Source: Scalesia atractyloides (lineage: Eukaryota; Streptophyta; Magnoliopsida; Asterales; Asteraceae). Taken from it: a stretch of 64,000 bases of DNA. Each line of letters opens with the position of its first letter. The stretch's first letter is position 1. The notes below the pieces were generated by a model, which ran no database searches, was not told the DNA's origin, and was given only the letters and a program-made list of their open reading frames with translations. This document shows positions 34,257 to 45,752 of the stretch, one piece after another. The translations under genes and the position numbers were made by a program. The DNA lies in NCBI GenBank assembly GCA_947069175.1, contig CAMTDV010000023.1, forward strand, positions 89,464,240 to 89,528,239, read 5' to 3'.

Positions 34257-34860
34257 TTCCTCACCAAGAATCAAGACTCAACTCCAATCGTCTAGTTTTA
34301 ATGTTTCCTTTATGTTATCTCAATCTTTCCGTATCCCAGTTGTAAAATTTGGAAATTATATATCCAAGAATTTTAATGCGATTTGATATTACAGTTTTGT
34401 TTTATACTCATTGATTTAACATTCATATCATCATACATCTCGACGTATCTCAATCTCATCATTTAAAGAAGTTGGGTTGTGTCACACTTTTACATAGACT
34501 GACCCCTTCATCATAACCAACGAGAGAGGTACTGTCATCATTTAGTCATGTATCATCTCAGAATTGAGACTCAAGTTTTGGTTGTTGTGTTTGTTTATGT
34601 TTTAGAGTCACATAGAACTGATCATGATTTACTGATAAAGCCAACGAAAATTTGACAAGAATATGGTGGATACGCCGCTGGTACTTCCTATATATAAGTA
34701 TTCTTGGCAAAGGATCAAAAGCATTACCAGGAGGTTATGAAAAGTTCCGTGTAGGTTTAAATATCGTCATGGTTGAAGTTTTTGTTTTATGATACATACC
34801 TTATCATTACAAACGTATCAGTTCCCTCAAAACTATTATGCATAAAATTGTAAGCGACAT
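34257..34860 (+). other. unrecognised filler where PR, RT and RNase H are missing
   Basis: No aspartic protease motif, no YxDD and no RNase H signature appears in any frame. A normal Tekay element would have about 2.3 kb of such coding here. The filler is AT-rich; I could not identify its origin. Confidence 0.7.
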
Positions 34861-36307
34861 CAAAGATCAAATCCGAGAAGCCCAGCGTGTTTCAGTAACA
34901 GAAAAGAGACGTACGCAAGGAGCCGTCTTGTGGAGCTAAACTTAAAATTGAAACTAAATCCGACGGTATTCTATATTGTCTAGATCGCATATGGATTCCT
35001 GACCACAATAAGCTTCGTGATTTTCTTATGAATGAGGCGCACAAAACACGATATTCTATACACCCAGGAGCCGACAAGATGTATCAAGACCTTCGATACA
35101 CCTACTGGTGTCCTGGAATGAAAAAGGATATTGCTGATTTTGTTTCCAAGTGCCTTTCACGTTCCAAAATAAAAGCTGAACATCAAGGACCCTCAGGACT
35201 TCTGGTCCAACCTGAAATACCTGTATGGAAGTGGGAAAACATAACCATGGACTTCATTACCGGGTTACCTCGCACTTCTGGTGGGTATGACACTATATGA
35301 GTAATCATTGGTTGTCTTACAAAATCAGCTCATTTTATTCCGATCCGCGAAGATTTCAAGAACGAGAAGTTAGCTCGTATCTACATCAGTGAAATCGTAA
35401 GCCGTCATGGTGTACCGTTATAGCATTATTTCCAGTCGTTTTACTTCACGAACATGGCAAGCCGTACAAGCCGCTTTGGGTACACGATTAAACCTCAGTA
35501 CCGCTTATCATCCTCAAACTGATGGGCAATCTGAACACACCATACAAACTCTTGAAGATATGTTTCGAGCATGTGTCATAGACTTCAAGGGAATTTGGGA
35601 CGCTCATCTACCATCAGTTGAATTTTCGTACAACAACAGCTATCATTCATGTATAGGCATGGCACCTTTTGAAGCTTTATATGGTCGTAAGTGTCGATCT
35701 CCAGTATGTTGGCACGAAATTGGAGAAGCTCAAATTACCGGTCCAGAATTGATTCAAGAAACCACAGACAAGATTCATCAAATTCGAAACAATCTCCTAA
35801 CGGCTCAAAGCTGTCAAAAGAGTTATGCAGATAAACGACGAAAGCCTTAGGAGTTTAACATTGGTGATCATGTACTTTTAAAAGTATCACCGTGGAAGGG
35901 AATAGCTCGTTTTGGCCAGAAGGGCAAGCTAGCACCACGCTACGTAGGATCTTTCAAGATACTCGAAAGAGTAGGACCTGTAGCATACAAGCTTGACCTA
36001 CCAGAAGAACTCAACAGAATTCACCCTACGTTCCACGTGTCAAACTTAAAGAAGTGCCTCGCCAGTGAAAACCTCCATATTCCTCTCGAAGATATTCAGA
36101 TTGATGAATCTATGCTTTTTATTGAAAGACCAGTAGAGATCATGGACTTCGGAGAAAAACGTTTAAGACAGAGTCGTATTCCGATTGGTTAGGGTACGCT
36201 GGGAGTCGAAACGAGGACCTGAGTTTACTTGGGAATGTGAAGACTCAATACGCGAAAAATACTCGCATCTTTTTCTGTTACCACTACAACTTAAATTTCG
36301 GGACGAA
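34861..36307 (+). pseudogene. Tekay-like integrase and chromodomain, degenerate
   Basis: The N-terminal zinc-binding region shows HKTRYSIHPGADKMYQDL and KCLSRSKIK, with the last cysteine of CxxC replaced. The core has the first catalytic Asp in ITMDFITGLP. The stretch that should hold the second (normally ISDRDSRF) is collapsed to ISSRF at about 35425-35440, apparently by a deletion of about 10 bp. The YHPQTDGQSEHTIQTLED segment with the Glu is intact. The GPY/F region (WKGIARFGQKGKLAPRYVGS) and a C-terminal chromodomain (VRVRWESKRGPEFTWECED, about 36185-36245) follow after stops. Chromodomains direct insertion to heterochromatin. Integrase activity is lost. Confidence 0.85.
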
Positions 36308-36313
36308 ATTTCT

Positions 36314-36328
36314 AAAAGTAGGGGATAC
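36314..36328 (+). other. polypurine tract of the nested gypsy element
   Basis: AAAAGTAGGGGATAC precedes the TG of the 3' LTR. The preceding TTTCGGGACGAAATTT palindrome is also present, inverted, beside the right-edge LTR at about 63728-63743. Confidence 0.85.
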
Positions 36329-39033
36329 TGTAACATCCGTCAAAACCGGGTTAACCAAACCCGCTTCGTTTATTAACCGAACAACCAGTTAAAAATTTCG
36401 TTGCATATTTAATGCTCAAATTAATTTTAATCGATACATAATTAATAAATATATTAGAATATAAAATTTATAATTGAAAATCTATTAAAAATAATGAAAT
36501 AAAAATAAAATACTGATGCCGGGACTCGAACCCGGGTCAACCGAGAATCATCCAAACCATAACTCACATCTTTCCAACCGCTCCGCCACTTGTGTTGTTT
36601 GTTAACATATTGAAACAACTAATACATAAAATAAATCTGTGAATCGACCTGTTACGCCAACTGAAACCGCTATCGGCTTTCAAACCGTCCAAAACGTTTG
36701 AGTGATCGCGGATTCTGGATTATAACCGATGCACCGACGATCCTAATCAATTCAGTCTTGAATTAACTTAAATTTTGGTGATGTTCGGTTTTTATAACCG
36801 AAGATATTCAATTCTTGAATAACGCCAACAATTGCTTCCTCTCTCGACTCAAAATCATCTGCATAACCTTCAATTTCACTTTCGCTATACTTTGAGTTCG
36901 TCGGAAAAGCTTTTTGAACTTGCCGGAAACTCTCTGCAAGTCGCCGGAAAACCGAGACCTTCATTAATACGGTAAATACCTCGACTATTTCTGTTTCAAT
37001 CCGTTGTTAGACTGTTACTAACTTCAAACCAACAATGAGAATCAATCCCAGACGACATAGCCGGAATATTCAGCTCTCGCCGGAAAAACTTCTGGAATTT
37101 TCAATCTCACGCGGTGAATCGGTATGAACATTCAAAACTTCTGTTAATCCTTGTTTAGTACCCCGCTTTCATACTTAATCAATCAAAACTGGTAATTGAC
37201 CCGAACAGAGGAAGCTCACAAAACAGAGCCGGCGATCCTTGCCGGAGTTCTGAGAATGACGACCTGTTCCGGTACTTTCTTTCCCCAAACCCTCTCCGTT
37301 CATCACCTTTCAACTTGTTCATATTATTCGTTAACCGAATTAAACAAATAACAGTTAGTTAACCGTTGTCTGTGTTATGGACGAAGAAGACGAAGTCGTG
37401 AATGTTATAAGATTAATTAAAATTGGTATTATAAACGGGTTAGACACACAGTCCAGCGGTGGACTGTGTGCAAACAATATGCATACGTCCCGAGTTCGAT
37501 TCTTGATACACACACCCTCTCTGTAATAAAGATGTTTTATTTTTCTAACTGAACCGGATTAACTATGTTAGATGTTAAGTATAATAAAAATTTGTATATT
37601 AACCAAGTTAGACACACAGTCCAGCGGTGGACTGTGTGTAACATTATGTCACAGGTCCCGGGTTCGAGACCTGTTGATAGCACCGGGTTGATGATTAAAA
37701 TTCTTTTTAAAAATAAATGAATTTTGAATAAACTAAATTAGTATATAAATATAATTAAAAACAGGATTATTTCGGGTTAGACACGTAGCTCAGTTGGTAG
37801 AGCTGCGTGCACGCGTACGGGAGGTCTCGGGTTCGAGTCCTGCCCGGCGCATACACTTACACAATAAAACCGGTCAAACAGTCAAACGGTCAACGCAAAA
37901 GTCAACATATTTTTATATTTTTATTTATTTAATTTAATTTAAAAATCAATTAAAAATACTTAAAAATAATGTTTTTAAAGATAGGAAATAACCTTAAACT
38001 CAAAAAAATATATCTAAAAATCCTATTAAAATTATTAATAAAAAAATCCACTCATTTACTATATCTTCCGTTATTATTTAGGTTAGTTAATTCTCGTTGT
38101 TCAATCCTTCCAACTCGTGCGCATCTCATCATCTCCAACCGAACGCACCCAATGTGAGTGAATCTCTACAAATTCCCCATTTTAATCACGTTTTTCGGGT
38201 GTATCATGTGTCTTACCATTTATTATATTTAAATCATTGTGCATACTTCATATCATGAACAAATGTGTATTCATCTTGTATCATCTGTTGTGTGGTTATT
38301 GTTTAAATTTAATTTATTATTTTCAGTACATGCAATTTCATAGGCCGCCGCTCCCCATTACATTATGAGCGTTGAGCAGTTCCCCATTACATTATGAGCG
38401 TGAACCTGGCGTGCCAACATACGATCGGCTCCGTTTGATTGAGCCTTGATAGCACAGACATTTATCATTTTCAGTACATACATTTATCATAGGCCGTCCG
38501 TTCCCCATTACATTATGAGCGTGAACGTGACGTTGCCAACATGTACAGTTTCATTCATGTTATATATTCATGCAAGTTGGTGTGTTATTGTATGTTAATG
38601 TATGTTATTGTATGTAACTGTATGTTATTGTTTGTGGATTGTTATTGTTATTCTTGGATTATTTACATTTGCTCGCATATGACTGTTGCACAATTTTTCC
38701 TTGATAAAAATAACAAGAAATCAATAATAAATGTTTATCTAACAAGGTTCACTCGCCAACTTATGTTGACCCCAAAAACCCCCATTTTTACACATGATAC
38801 AGGTGAACCAGCTGCAGCAAGAAACACATAGGATTGGCCTAGAAGAATAAACTGGTTTAGAGCTTGGATTGTTTAGTTGATTATTTTTCCTTGTATTTGT
38901 ATGGACATGTTTGGATTATTGAGAATGTAATTTTGACTTTAATAAATATGAAACATATTAGTAAATATCATGAGCTTTGGTGATAACCCAATTATGCCCC
39001 GACTCTTATTCCGCTGCGGGTCGGGGTGTGACA
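36329..39033 (+). repeat. Tekay-like 3' LTR (2.7 kb) with tRNA-like modules
   Basis: Collinear with 29360-32066 with a few dozen small differences. tRNA-like modules are at 36515-36593 (antisense), about 37435-37510, about 37608-37680 and 37773-37852 (sense). All three 26-nt or A/B-box signatures are preserved. Confidence 0.9.
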
Positions 39034-39038
39034 AAAAG
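39034..39038. repeat. target site duplication of the nested gypsy element, right (AAAAG)
   Basis: Directly follows the TGACA end of the 3' LTR and matches 29355-29359. Confidence 0.9.
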
Positions 39039-39294
39039 AGTGTTCTGGATTCACTCTCAGTTTGGACCTTTTTGAATTGTTGAACCCTTTCACTAAAGTT
39101 GAACCTTTTTGATTTGTTGAACCTCTTAATTAATTTGAACTAGCTTTAATTTGAACCTTGACCTCTGTTGACCTGTCCAGTTAGTGTTAACTCTGTTAAT
39201 TTAGTTAACTCAGTTAACTTGGTTAACTCAGTTATACCAGTTTACTCAGTTTCTTCTGTTAGTTGATTTTTAACTTGGTTAATTTTTGACAGAC
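39039..39294 (+). other. copia-B spacer before the third ORF
   Basis: The continuation of the copia-B post-pol spacer after the gypsy insertion. It contains a direct repeat series of GTTAACTCAGTTAAC / TTGAACCTTTTTGA type. No coding. Confidence 0.6.
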
Positions 39295-42005
39295 ATGGTG
39301 GAGGAAGCTTTCGACGTTGTAATGCTGGTAGAAGAACAGTTCCACAATCAGGCTGGTTACCTTTCAGATCTACCAACTGATTATTTTCAGGAGTTTCAAT
39401 CAATGATTGTGGGGCTTCACAGTTGTTGGATTGCCTACGCTCTTCGTGCAAATCCTATGATCTATAGAGATTTGGTTCATTCTTTTTGGAAGAGAGCGCG
39501 AATACAGCCAAGAGGTGAAGATGGCAGACCGTTCATACGCTCACAAATTCACGGGAAGGAGATTATAGTTAACGAGGCTTGTGTGAGGGAAGTGTTGCAG
39601 CTAACAGATACTTACGGTGACCCAACCACGTATGTCAAGGAGAAAGTGTTGCCGGTACTGATGGAGACGAGCTACAAAGGTTCTTATCCGCCATTGCTAA
39701 AGAAGATGTTTCCTGCGTATTGGAGACTACTTATACACATGTTTATGCAATGTGTGTCGGAGAATAAAGGTGGACTGGATCAGCCTAATCATGCTCAGAC
39801 TTTGGCGATAGTCTCTGGTTATGGATTAGAAATATAACTACTCTGGTTATATTTTCGAAAACATGAGGAAGATATTAGAGCAGTCTAAGAAGAGGATGCT
39901 TCTATTGTATCCACGGTTTATCCAACTGATTCTCGATACTCGTTACCCCGATTTGGCTAAGGATGCCACAGACGCGAATTTGCTGAATATGAAGCCAATG
40001 GGGCCTACCATTTTTGCGACTATGAAGAAGAACCGTTCTACTTCGAAGACGGTATTTGTGGGTTGGTTCCCTCTGAAGAAGTTTGGCAAGTTTTCGGAAG
40101 TTGTGGGTTTGCATGCTCCTCCACCTCCTCCTCCTCCTCGGTAAATGCGATTGTATCAGAGGAACACCATATACCAGTGAAGGAAAAAGAGATAGAAGTC
40201 GAAGATTTGGTTATAGACAATGAGGATGACGTTGGACAAGCTTTTCTAGATGATCTGGATGCATTCAACGCTACGTTAACTCCTGTTCTACCAGAGTTAT
40301 CATCTGAGAATCTAGCTGCTCTGATTGCTCAGCTGAAGGACATTCAAGAGAAACAAGGTGATCCGCTGCTTGACATTCCATCTGTTGTTGTTTCTACTGC
40401 TCAGCCTGATGACGAAGACAAAGAAGATGAAGTTCCACTGATAAAGAGATGCAGAACTGAGCCGAGCATTTCAGCGAGTACATCTGAGGCTCCAGTTGTT
40501 GTTACAGTTGCTACTTCTGAGTTGATTACATCTACTGCTGTAGAGAGCACTGTTGCTGAGGTTATTGTTACAGAATCGGTTGTTTGTACTTTGATGATTG
40601 ATACGCCTATTGTTTCTACACAGCCCACAATTCCTGTCATTACACAGTCTACAGTGGTATCGATTCCTGCTGCCGCAGCATTACACATGATGGAATTTGG
40701 AGGCAGTTCTTCGGGTGCAGGGGGTTCAGAAGCGGGTGGTAGTGGTGCTAGTTATTCTGGTGATATTGCTGATGATTATGTACGCAAATCTGAGAAGAGG
40801 GCGTTTGAGTTTGGGGGTTTAGATAGTAATGATGATGATACTGAAGTGGATGTTCTTGAGTTAAAGAAACGGGTTGTCGTACTGGAACAGGAAGCCATGT
40901 TAAAGGATGCGCAGATTGCCTCCCTGCAGAATCGTTTGGATGTTCGAGATCAAACTATCGAACAGCTGCAGTGAGATGTGACTATGCTGATGACTATCGT
41001 TTTTTATTTGAGGGGCGAGTTAGAGAACAAGTTTGGCAGGGAATTCAGCGATCCGACCGACGATCCTATGAATGTTGAAACACGTCATCGTGCGGCACAG
41101 CAACGGATGGCTGAGGAAACAGAAGAGCAAAGGTTGGCGGCCGAGCAACTAGCAGTCGAACGTCAAGCTGGTATTGATGATTACTTGAAGGATCCGCGCA
41201 AGAAGTTCACTGCGAGTCAGAAACGCGCTACAGATCCGAGAAAGAAGAAGCAGATGGAATTGATGAAGAACGTGAAGGTCAATCCTCTGGATGAAAACTT
41301 TCAGCTGAAAGATCCTACGAACCAATTAGATAGATACGTCATGGAGTTGGGGTCGAGCTATTATAGCAAGGTGGGTAATAAGTCTAAAGTGTTGAGTTGG
41401 ATGTATGACCATATCAAGAACATGTGGATCGTTGTACGTCAAGATGGAACAAGAGAATATTATTCAAAGGAGTCACAGTTTGAAACTTGGACGAAGATTG
41501 CTCTGACAGATTTGTTAAGAGCTCCGTACACTGACGACGACACGACAGAGCGTCAACCGGGTTGGAGGTTCTTTAAAAGGCTTGAACGGGAGGTTAGGAC
41601 GGGGTTTAAGGGTATGAAGACCGCTGAACCGTATCTGAGAGCAGCCAAAGGAGTGCATGATGCACACACATGCAAACGTTTAAATATGTGATGTGGCCTC
41701 CTACGGATAAAGAGTTGGTGATTCAAGTTGCTCCTACCTTTCCAAAAGGAATTTTGAAGAATTTTAACTTTTGGTTATACGATCCAAAGGTCGGAAGTGT
41801 TGCGATAGTGACGAAAGAGAAGGCTTTCAGGGTGAATGATGTTGTGGATTTGGTCAGCTTCCATGATGAAGATTTATAAGTTTTAGCTTTTCATCAGATA
41901 CGTATTGCTGAACTATATGAGGTGTGTACCAAGGATTGGACAGCTGCAGTTGCAGGAATTATTGCTGGTCGTTTGGGAGTGGATGCGGCGCCGAAGGATA
42001 AATGA
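39295..42005 (+). pseudogene. copia-B third ORF (SIRE 'env-like' position), about 900 codons, broken
   Basis: ATG at 39295 begins MVEEAFDVVMLVEEQF. A globular first part has FWKRARIQPRGEDGRPFIRS and PAYWRLLIHMFMQCV, then GYIFENMRKILEQSKKR...LYPRFIQLILD after a frame change at about 39810-39835. An acidic, Ser/Thr/Val-rich middle follows (from about 40140), then a clear coiled coil (about 40850-40970, VLELKKRVVVLEQEAML) and a charged tail with RHRAAQQRMAEETEEQ. The known breaks are that frame change, another at about 40100, TGA at 40972-40974, a shift near 41680 and TAA at 41877-41879; the end is TGA at 42003-42005. The first part resembles ORFs downstream of pol in Asteraceae SIRE-like elements. 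I see no obvious signal peptide or membrane anchor, so an envelope role is not supported here. Confidence 0.72.
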
Positions 42006-42010
42006 AGAAA

Positions 42011-42023
42011 CCTAGGGGGAGAT
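42011..42023 (+). other. copia-B polypurine tract
   Basis: CCTAGGGGGAGAT directly precedes TGTTGGGC of the 3' LTR. Confidence 0.8.
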
Positions 42024-42336
42024 TGTTGGGCTTGGATCTTAAAGGTTGATTCATTTGTATTGTTTTTGGGCTTTTGGGTTACTTTTAGGCAGTTTGGGCT
42101 TCCTAGTGCCAAGTGGGCCTAGGGTTGTGTATTTGGCCTTTGTTATGCCTGTAAATAGAGGGGTTAGGGAACTTGTTAAGTGTTAGAGAGTTTTGTTTAC
42201 TAAACTTGTATCTGACATCCTCTGGTGTATGCAAGTTATTATATTCAAGTTATTCAAGTTGTTCTTCATCCTGATCATTATTTCCGTGATTGATTAGGAT
42301 AGCGATAAATGTTTGATCCGTTACACGGGATTTACA
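42024..42336 (+). repeat. copia-B 3' LTR
   Basis: 313 bp, TGTTGGGCTTGG to GGGATTTACA, matching 19422-19728 with about 25 differences by eye. Followed by CCAGA, the right target repeat (one mismatch to CCGGA). Confidence 0.9.
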
Positions 42337-42341
42337 CCAGA

Positions 42342-42823
42342 CATCGCCAACAAGGAATATCATATTTGTCTCCTCTGACACGATCGTTAGTGTTTGCAGA
42401 GAATTGAGATGTTGGCGCATGGTGATTGGAGCCATGTGGTCTCACAGTTGTCCTTTGTTGTTGAATCAGTCACCATTGTGAGTGGAGATTATGGAGTAGT
42501 GAACGACGCAACCTGATTGGTTTCACGTCACTTTCCTTTTGTACTTCTTATCTACTGCATGATTGGTCATCGTGGGAGTTATCTAGTCAGGGTCTGGCGC
42601 ACGCTAATTGGCTACAACCCCTACCATATGTACTATTATACTCGTCTCTATCTGTCGTAGCGCTACACGCGCAGGTCTGGGCCTGCGAGCATGCTCTTGT
42701 TGTGGCTAAGTATAATTTTGTTAAGTCTGGTTGGTCCTTTTCGCACATATCTTTGAATAACTTGCACAAAATTTAGGACCGTGTTAAACATAAACTTTAC
42801 ACTTTATACCGAGCTATTTTAGC
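42342..42823. other. intergenic, nothing recognised
   Basis: The right flank of copia-B. No coding or RNA gene is supported. Confidence 0.4.
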
Positions 42824-43210
42824 ATTGGGATTCAGTTTGAAAATGACTTATTAACTTATTGGTTTTCTCAAAAAGCCAATAAGTTAAAAAAAGTGTTTGA
42901 CATTTACAAAAATACTTTTTATTTTGGGTTTTTGAGAAATAGTCAAAAGTTGTTTTTCAAAAGGCACAAAAACCTGGTTTTTGAAATGGCTTTTAGCTTT
43001 TTGAACATAAAATTACAAATCTAACCACACTCTTTAAAAGAGCAACTAAACAAGGAAACTTATCATATCCTTTTTGGTCATTTTATTATATCCCATTATA
43101 AAAGCTAATCCAAACAATTTTTTAAAAACTCCTTTGAAAATGTAATAAGTTAATAAGCAATTTTAAAAAAAACACTTTTAGATTTAAATAAGCAATCCCA
43201 AACACCCTCT
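42824..43210. mobile_element. MITE-like element with TTGGGATT inverted ends
   Basis: It starts TTGGGATTCAGTTTGAAAATGACTTATT and ends AAATAAGCAATCCCAAACACCCTCTTAA, inverted with mismatches. The interior repeats GCCAATAAGTTA / TAACTTATTGG and CAAAAAGC blocks. The CCCAAACACCCT end is common in plant hAT-like MITEs. The left end looks trimmed. Confidence 0.55.
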
Positions 43211-43550
43211 TAATTTTTAATTTCAGGAGTTCTTGACATTTCTTTTTTAACAAATAAAATGGTTTAATGAATACTGATTTTTTTCAAAATTTAATACGTA
43301 TGAAATTGCCTCGACCACATATCACAAAAGGCTCTTACGTACAACTTATGCAACGCATTTTCTTCCATTTGCCATTCTCGATTTCAACGACTACAAAAGC
43401 CTGGCCTAAAAGCTCCATCTGGTTATGATTTGCCCTATTTCTGTTTGAATTTTAGTACTTCTGGAAATCCGGACAGTGGAAGCCGTGGATGGATTGTTCA
43501 CGGCCGTTGAAGAGTATACTGACGAGCGGCAGAGAAAGGTTTATATTGTT

Positions 43551-43623
43551 CACCGTTGCCTAGGATTGAACTTGGCATCTCTCTCTTAAGAGACATATCC
43601 ATCTAACAACTGAGCTACCCCGC
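43551..43623 (-). ncRNA. degenerate tRNA-like sequence (Lys-type)
   Basis: Minus-strand reading GCGGGGTAGCTCAGTTG has an A-box match TAGCTCAGTTG. An anticodon-loop-like CTCTTAA (as in tRNA-Lys with CTT) and a weak B-box AGTTCAATCC follow. Acceptor ends do not pair, so it is a tRNA pseudogene or part of an old SINE or LTR. Confidence 0.45.
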
Positions 43624-44240
43624 ATTGGCTTATATTAATTAATTCAAGTGATTTTTCTTTTATTAATTAATTCATGGATGATTTACCTGCTACCCTACCC
43701 ATAATCATAAACGTATATCTAAACAAAATAGGGATGAAAGTATCTAAGGTTGGAGTTAATTGGTAACTAATGTACAAATTCCGATAAAAAATCATAAATT
43801 ATTAGTTTCAAACCCTCAAATTCAACAAACTCATTATAGATGGGTAAATCTAAACAAACAACACTAACACACTATCTAGACACCATTTACTTGTCATAGA
43901 GGTGTACAAGAAGGCAAAAATGGTCATATGGGTAGTAATGCTAACAAGTTTGGACCTTCCAAAAAGAAGAGTCTTGTGGAAGAGAAAGATTGCTTTATGA
44001 TTGACAGGTTGGTAGCAGTAAAGAACAAGAAGAAGAAACCAAGGAGGAGCAGGATAAAGAAAGGAAAGAAATCATAGAAGATGGATGAAGTAGAAGGAAA
44101 GTGTGAGTTGAGTAGCTGGTTATTGAACAAGTTGGATGATGTTTCAAAGTTGTGGATGAATCGGTTGATGAAAATGAGAGATTGCACACACCCTACATAT
44201 CTATCATGATTTGACATGTATGATATGGCTGAAGATCTAA
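43624..44240. other. intergenic; lysine/arginine-rich frame, not convincing
   Basis: AT-rich DNA. The purine-rich stretch at 43960-44080 encodes KNKKKKPRRSRIKKGKK in one frame but has no start context or family match. Confidence 0.35.
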
Positions 44241-44345
44241 AACTTAGCGCTTCTTAGGAGGCAACCCAAGTTTTGGTTTTATTTCATTTTGTTTTTGTGT
44301 TTTGCGTACGAACCGGACAAGTGTGGGGAAGTTTTACATAGTTGT
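44241..44345 (+). mobile_element. possible 3' end remnant of an Athila/Tat-type gypsy element
   Basis: The phrases AGCGCTTCTTAGGAGGCAACCCAAG and CAAGTGTGGGGAAG are characteristic of the region after pol and of the purine tract in plant Athila/Tat elements, as I remember them. No LTR or coding was found nearby, so this is a tentative fragment. Confidence 0.35.
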
Positions 44346-45542
44346 TTGGTAAGCTTCAGTGCAGTTGAGGGAATTCACATGTCGTGAAAAGATTTTGCAA
44401 ACAAAATGGAAGATGATAATGTAATCAGTTCGTTGGCATTATATATATATATATAAGATAATGAAACAGTCAAGCACACGTCTAACTTAGGATATGTGGA
44501 TAAGCCCAGTTGGTTGAAAGGTTCCTTAGGAATAATATAATACACTTAAATATTAGGAGTCTTGTGCGTTCTCGCCTTAGGAGCTATAGCAAAACCAAAA
44601 CCGTTGAGGGTATAAGGGTACCATTATAAATAAAAAGCTTATAAGTATTCCGGTTAAATGGCACATCTGTTTTTTTATGAAAATGAATCTAACATTAGGT
44701 GGCGCCCCAAACAAAATCATCCCATTCATTCATATATTTGGGCTAGCTATGTATTAACAAAGCTATGGTATTGTCACTAGGATGTTGACTAGAGTGGTGC
44801 AACATCCGCCAAAAATAGACATCTGAAACCCGACCTGAAGTGAAAAACCCGGTCCATCGGAGAACTTAATAAATATGGGAATTCTCAAAATCTTGTTTAT
44901 TTTATTTTTTATTATTTAAAGTAGGTAATGAATCACATTAGGTAAAATACCGGACCTTTATTGAGTTAAATAAGGATAGGAATTTTTATCTAATTTTGTT
45001 ATTTCTAATACATTGTAAATTAGTTGTCCGTCGCTATCGCATTAATTAAAATACGGATCGAAAATGATAAATTTATAAAGGTCCTCACTTAGTTGGGTTA
45101 GAGTTATATAAGGGAACTGTTAACGAGTTAAATTTGTTGTTAATTGAAGGTTATAAGTTAAGTAGTTAGTTTGTAATTAATGGAAACTAAGTTATAACCT
45201 ATACTAACTAACCTAGTTAGTTTATTACTAGAGGGTCATGACTAACTAAATTAGGTTAGTTAACTAAATTAGATTAGTTAATTAAGTAGGTTAGTTCTTG
45301 CTAACTAAATAGGAGAAATAAACTAATTTGGAACAGATGTTAGGATTTGCACATATAGTTACATCTAACAATCCTAACAGAAAAGATTCCACAGATGTTT
45401 GTTTGTAACATCTGTGCAAATCCTAACATCTGATCTAGGCTAATCTAAACAATGAGAACATAAGTACTGTTACATCCGAGCTAAGCTAATCTAAACACTA
45501 ATCCAATGGTAATGCATGAAACAGTTATAAAAAATAGCCAAA

Positions 45543-45612
45543 CCTGCCTAAGCAAGGATCGAACCCAACTACACTCGTTCAGCATACAGTTACGCAACCA
45601 ACTGAGCTACCT
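45543..45612 (-). ncRNA. tRNA-like module in the older Tekay-like LTR
   Basis: On the minus strand it has A-box TAGCTCAGTTGG and B-box-like GGGTTCGATCC (one base short of consensus). The position near the LTR start and the antisense orientation match module 1 of the nested element. Confidence 0.55.
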
Positions 45613-45681
45613 TAACTTCGATTGTAAGCAGTGTGTTCCTACAATATATGTAGAACCCACATCGAATGAAAAAAAAGAATG

Positions 45682-45752
45682 TTGGGGTCGGGCTCAAACC
45701 TGGCACCCTATGTTTAACAAGCGACACACATGCCAATGGACCAAGCTAGTTC
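45682..45752 (-). ncRNA. second tRNA-like module in the older Tekay-like LTR
   Basis: Minus-strand TAGCTTGGTCCATTGG (A-box-like) and CAGGTTTGAGCCCGACCC (B-box and T-arm-like) at tRNA spacing. More degenerate than the module at 45543. Confidence 0.45.

Larger units (their letters stand above)
29360..39033 (+). mobile_element. nested Ty3/gypsy Tekay-like chromovirus, non-autonomous (no PR, RT or RNase H)
   Basis: LTRs of 2,707 and 2,705 bp (29360-32066 and 36329-39033) start TGTAACATCCGTC and end GGGGTGTGACA. They look about 98-99% identical by eye and are flanked by perfect AAAAG repeats (29355-29359 and 39034-39038). PBS and PPT are intact. The 4.26-kb interior contains gag, then about 600 bp of unrecognised DNA where protease, RT and RNase H should be, then integrase and a chromodomain. 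Very long LTRs with a C-terminal chromodomain are typical of the Tekay/Del clade. All coding parts contain stops, so a recent insertion must have used proteins supplied in trans. The target was copia-B itself. Confidence 0.92.
19422..42336 (+). mobile_element. Ty1/copia SIRE-like retrotransposon (copia-B) with third ORF, interrupted by a gypsy element
   Basis: LTRs at 19422-19728 and 42024-42336, PBS at 19731-19742, PPT at 42011-42023 and near-identical target repeats CCGGA (19417-19421) and CCAGA (42337-42341) show one insertion. Removing the nested gypsy element plus one target repeat (9.68 kb) leaves about 13.2 kb. The order is LTR, TCCGGATT-rich leader, a very long gag, pol (protease, integrase, RT, RNase H), a second TCCGGATT-rich spacer, a roughly 900-codon third ORF and LTR. 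The RT and RNase H phrases and the third ORF resemble SIRE/Maximus-type elements. The LTRs of about 310 bp are short for that lineage. LTR divergence by eye is near 8%, so it is older than the nested gypsy element. Confidence 0.9.

Noticed and set aside
40401..40688. Antisense frame across the third ORF of copia-B
   Set aside because: Codon structure follows the sense strand. The antisense frame arises from Val/Thr/Ser-rich codons.
42587..42769. Cys-rich minus-strand frame (CSQAQTCACSATT)
   Set aside because: Short, no domain match, no splice or start support; most likely chance.
43924..44217. Phe/Ser/Leu-rich minus-strand frame, possible membrane peptide
   Set aside because: It arises from a purine-rich stretch read on the opposite strand; no start context or homologous family was recognised.
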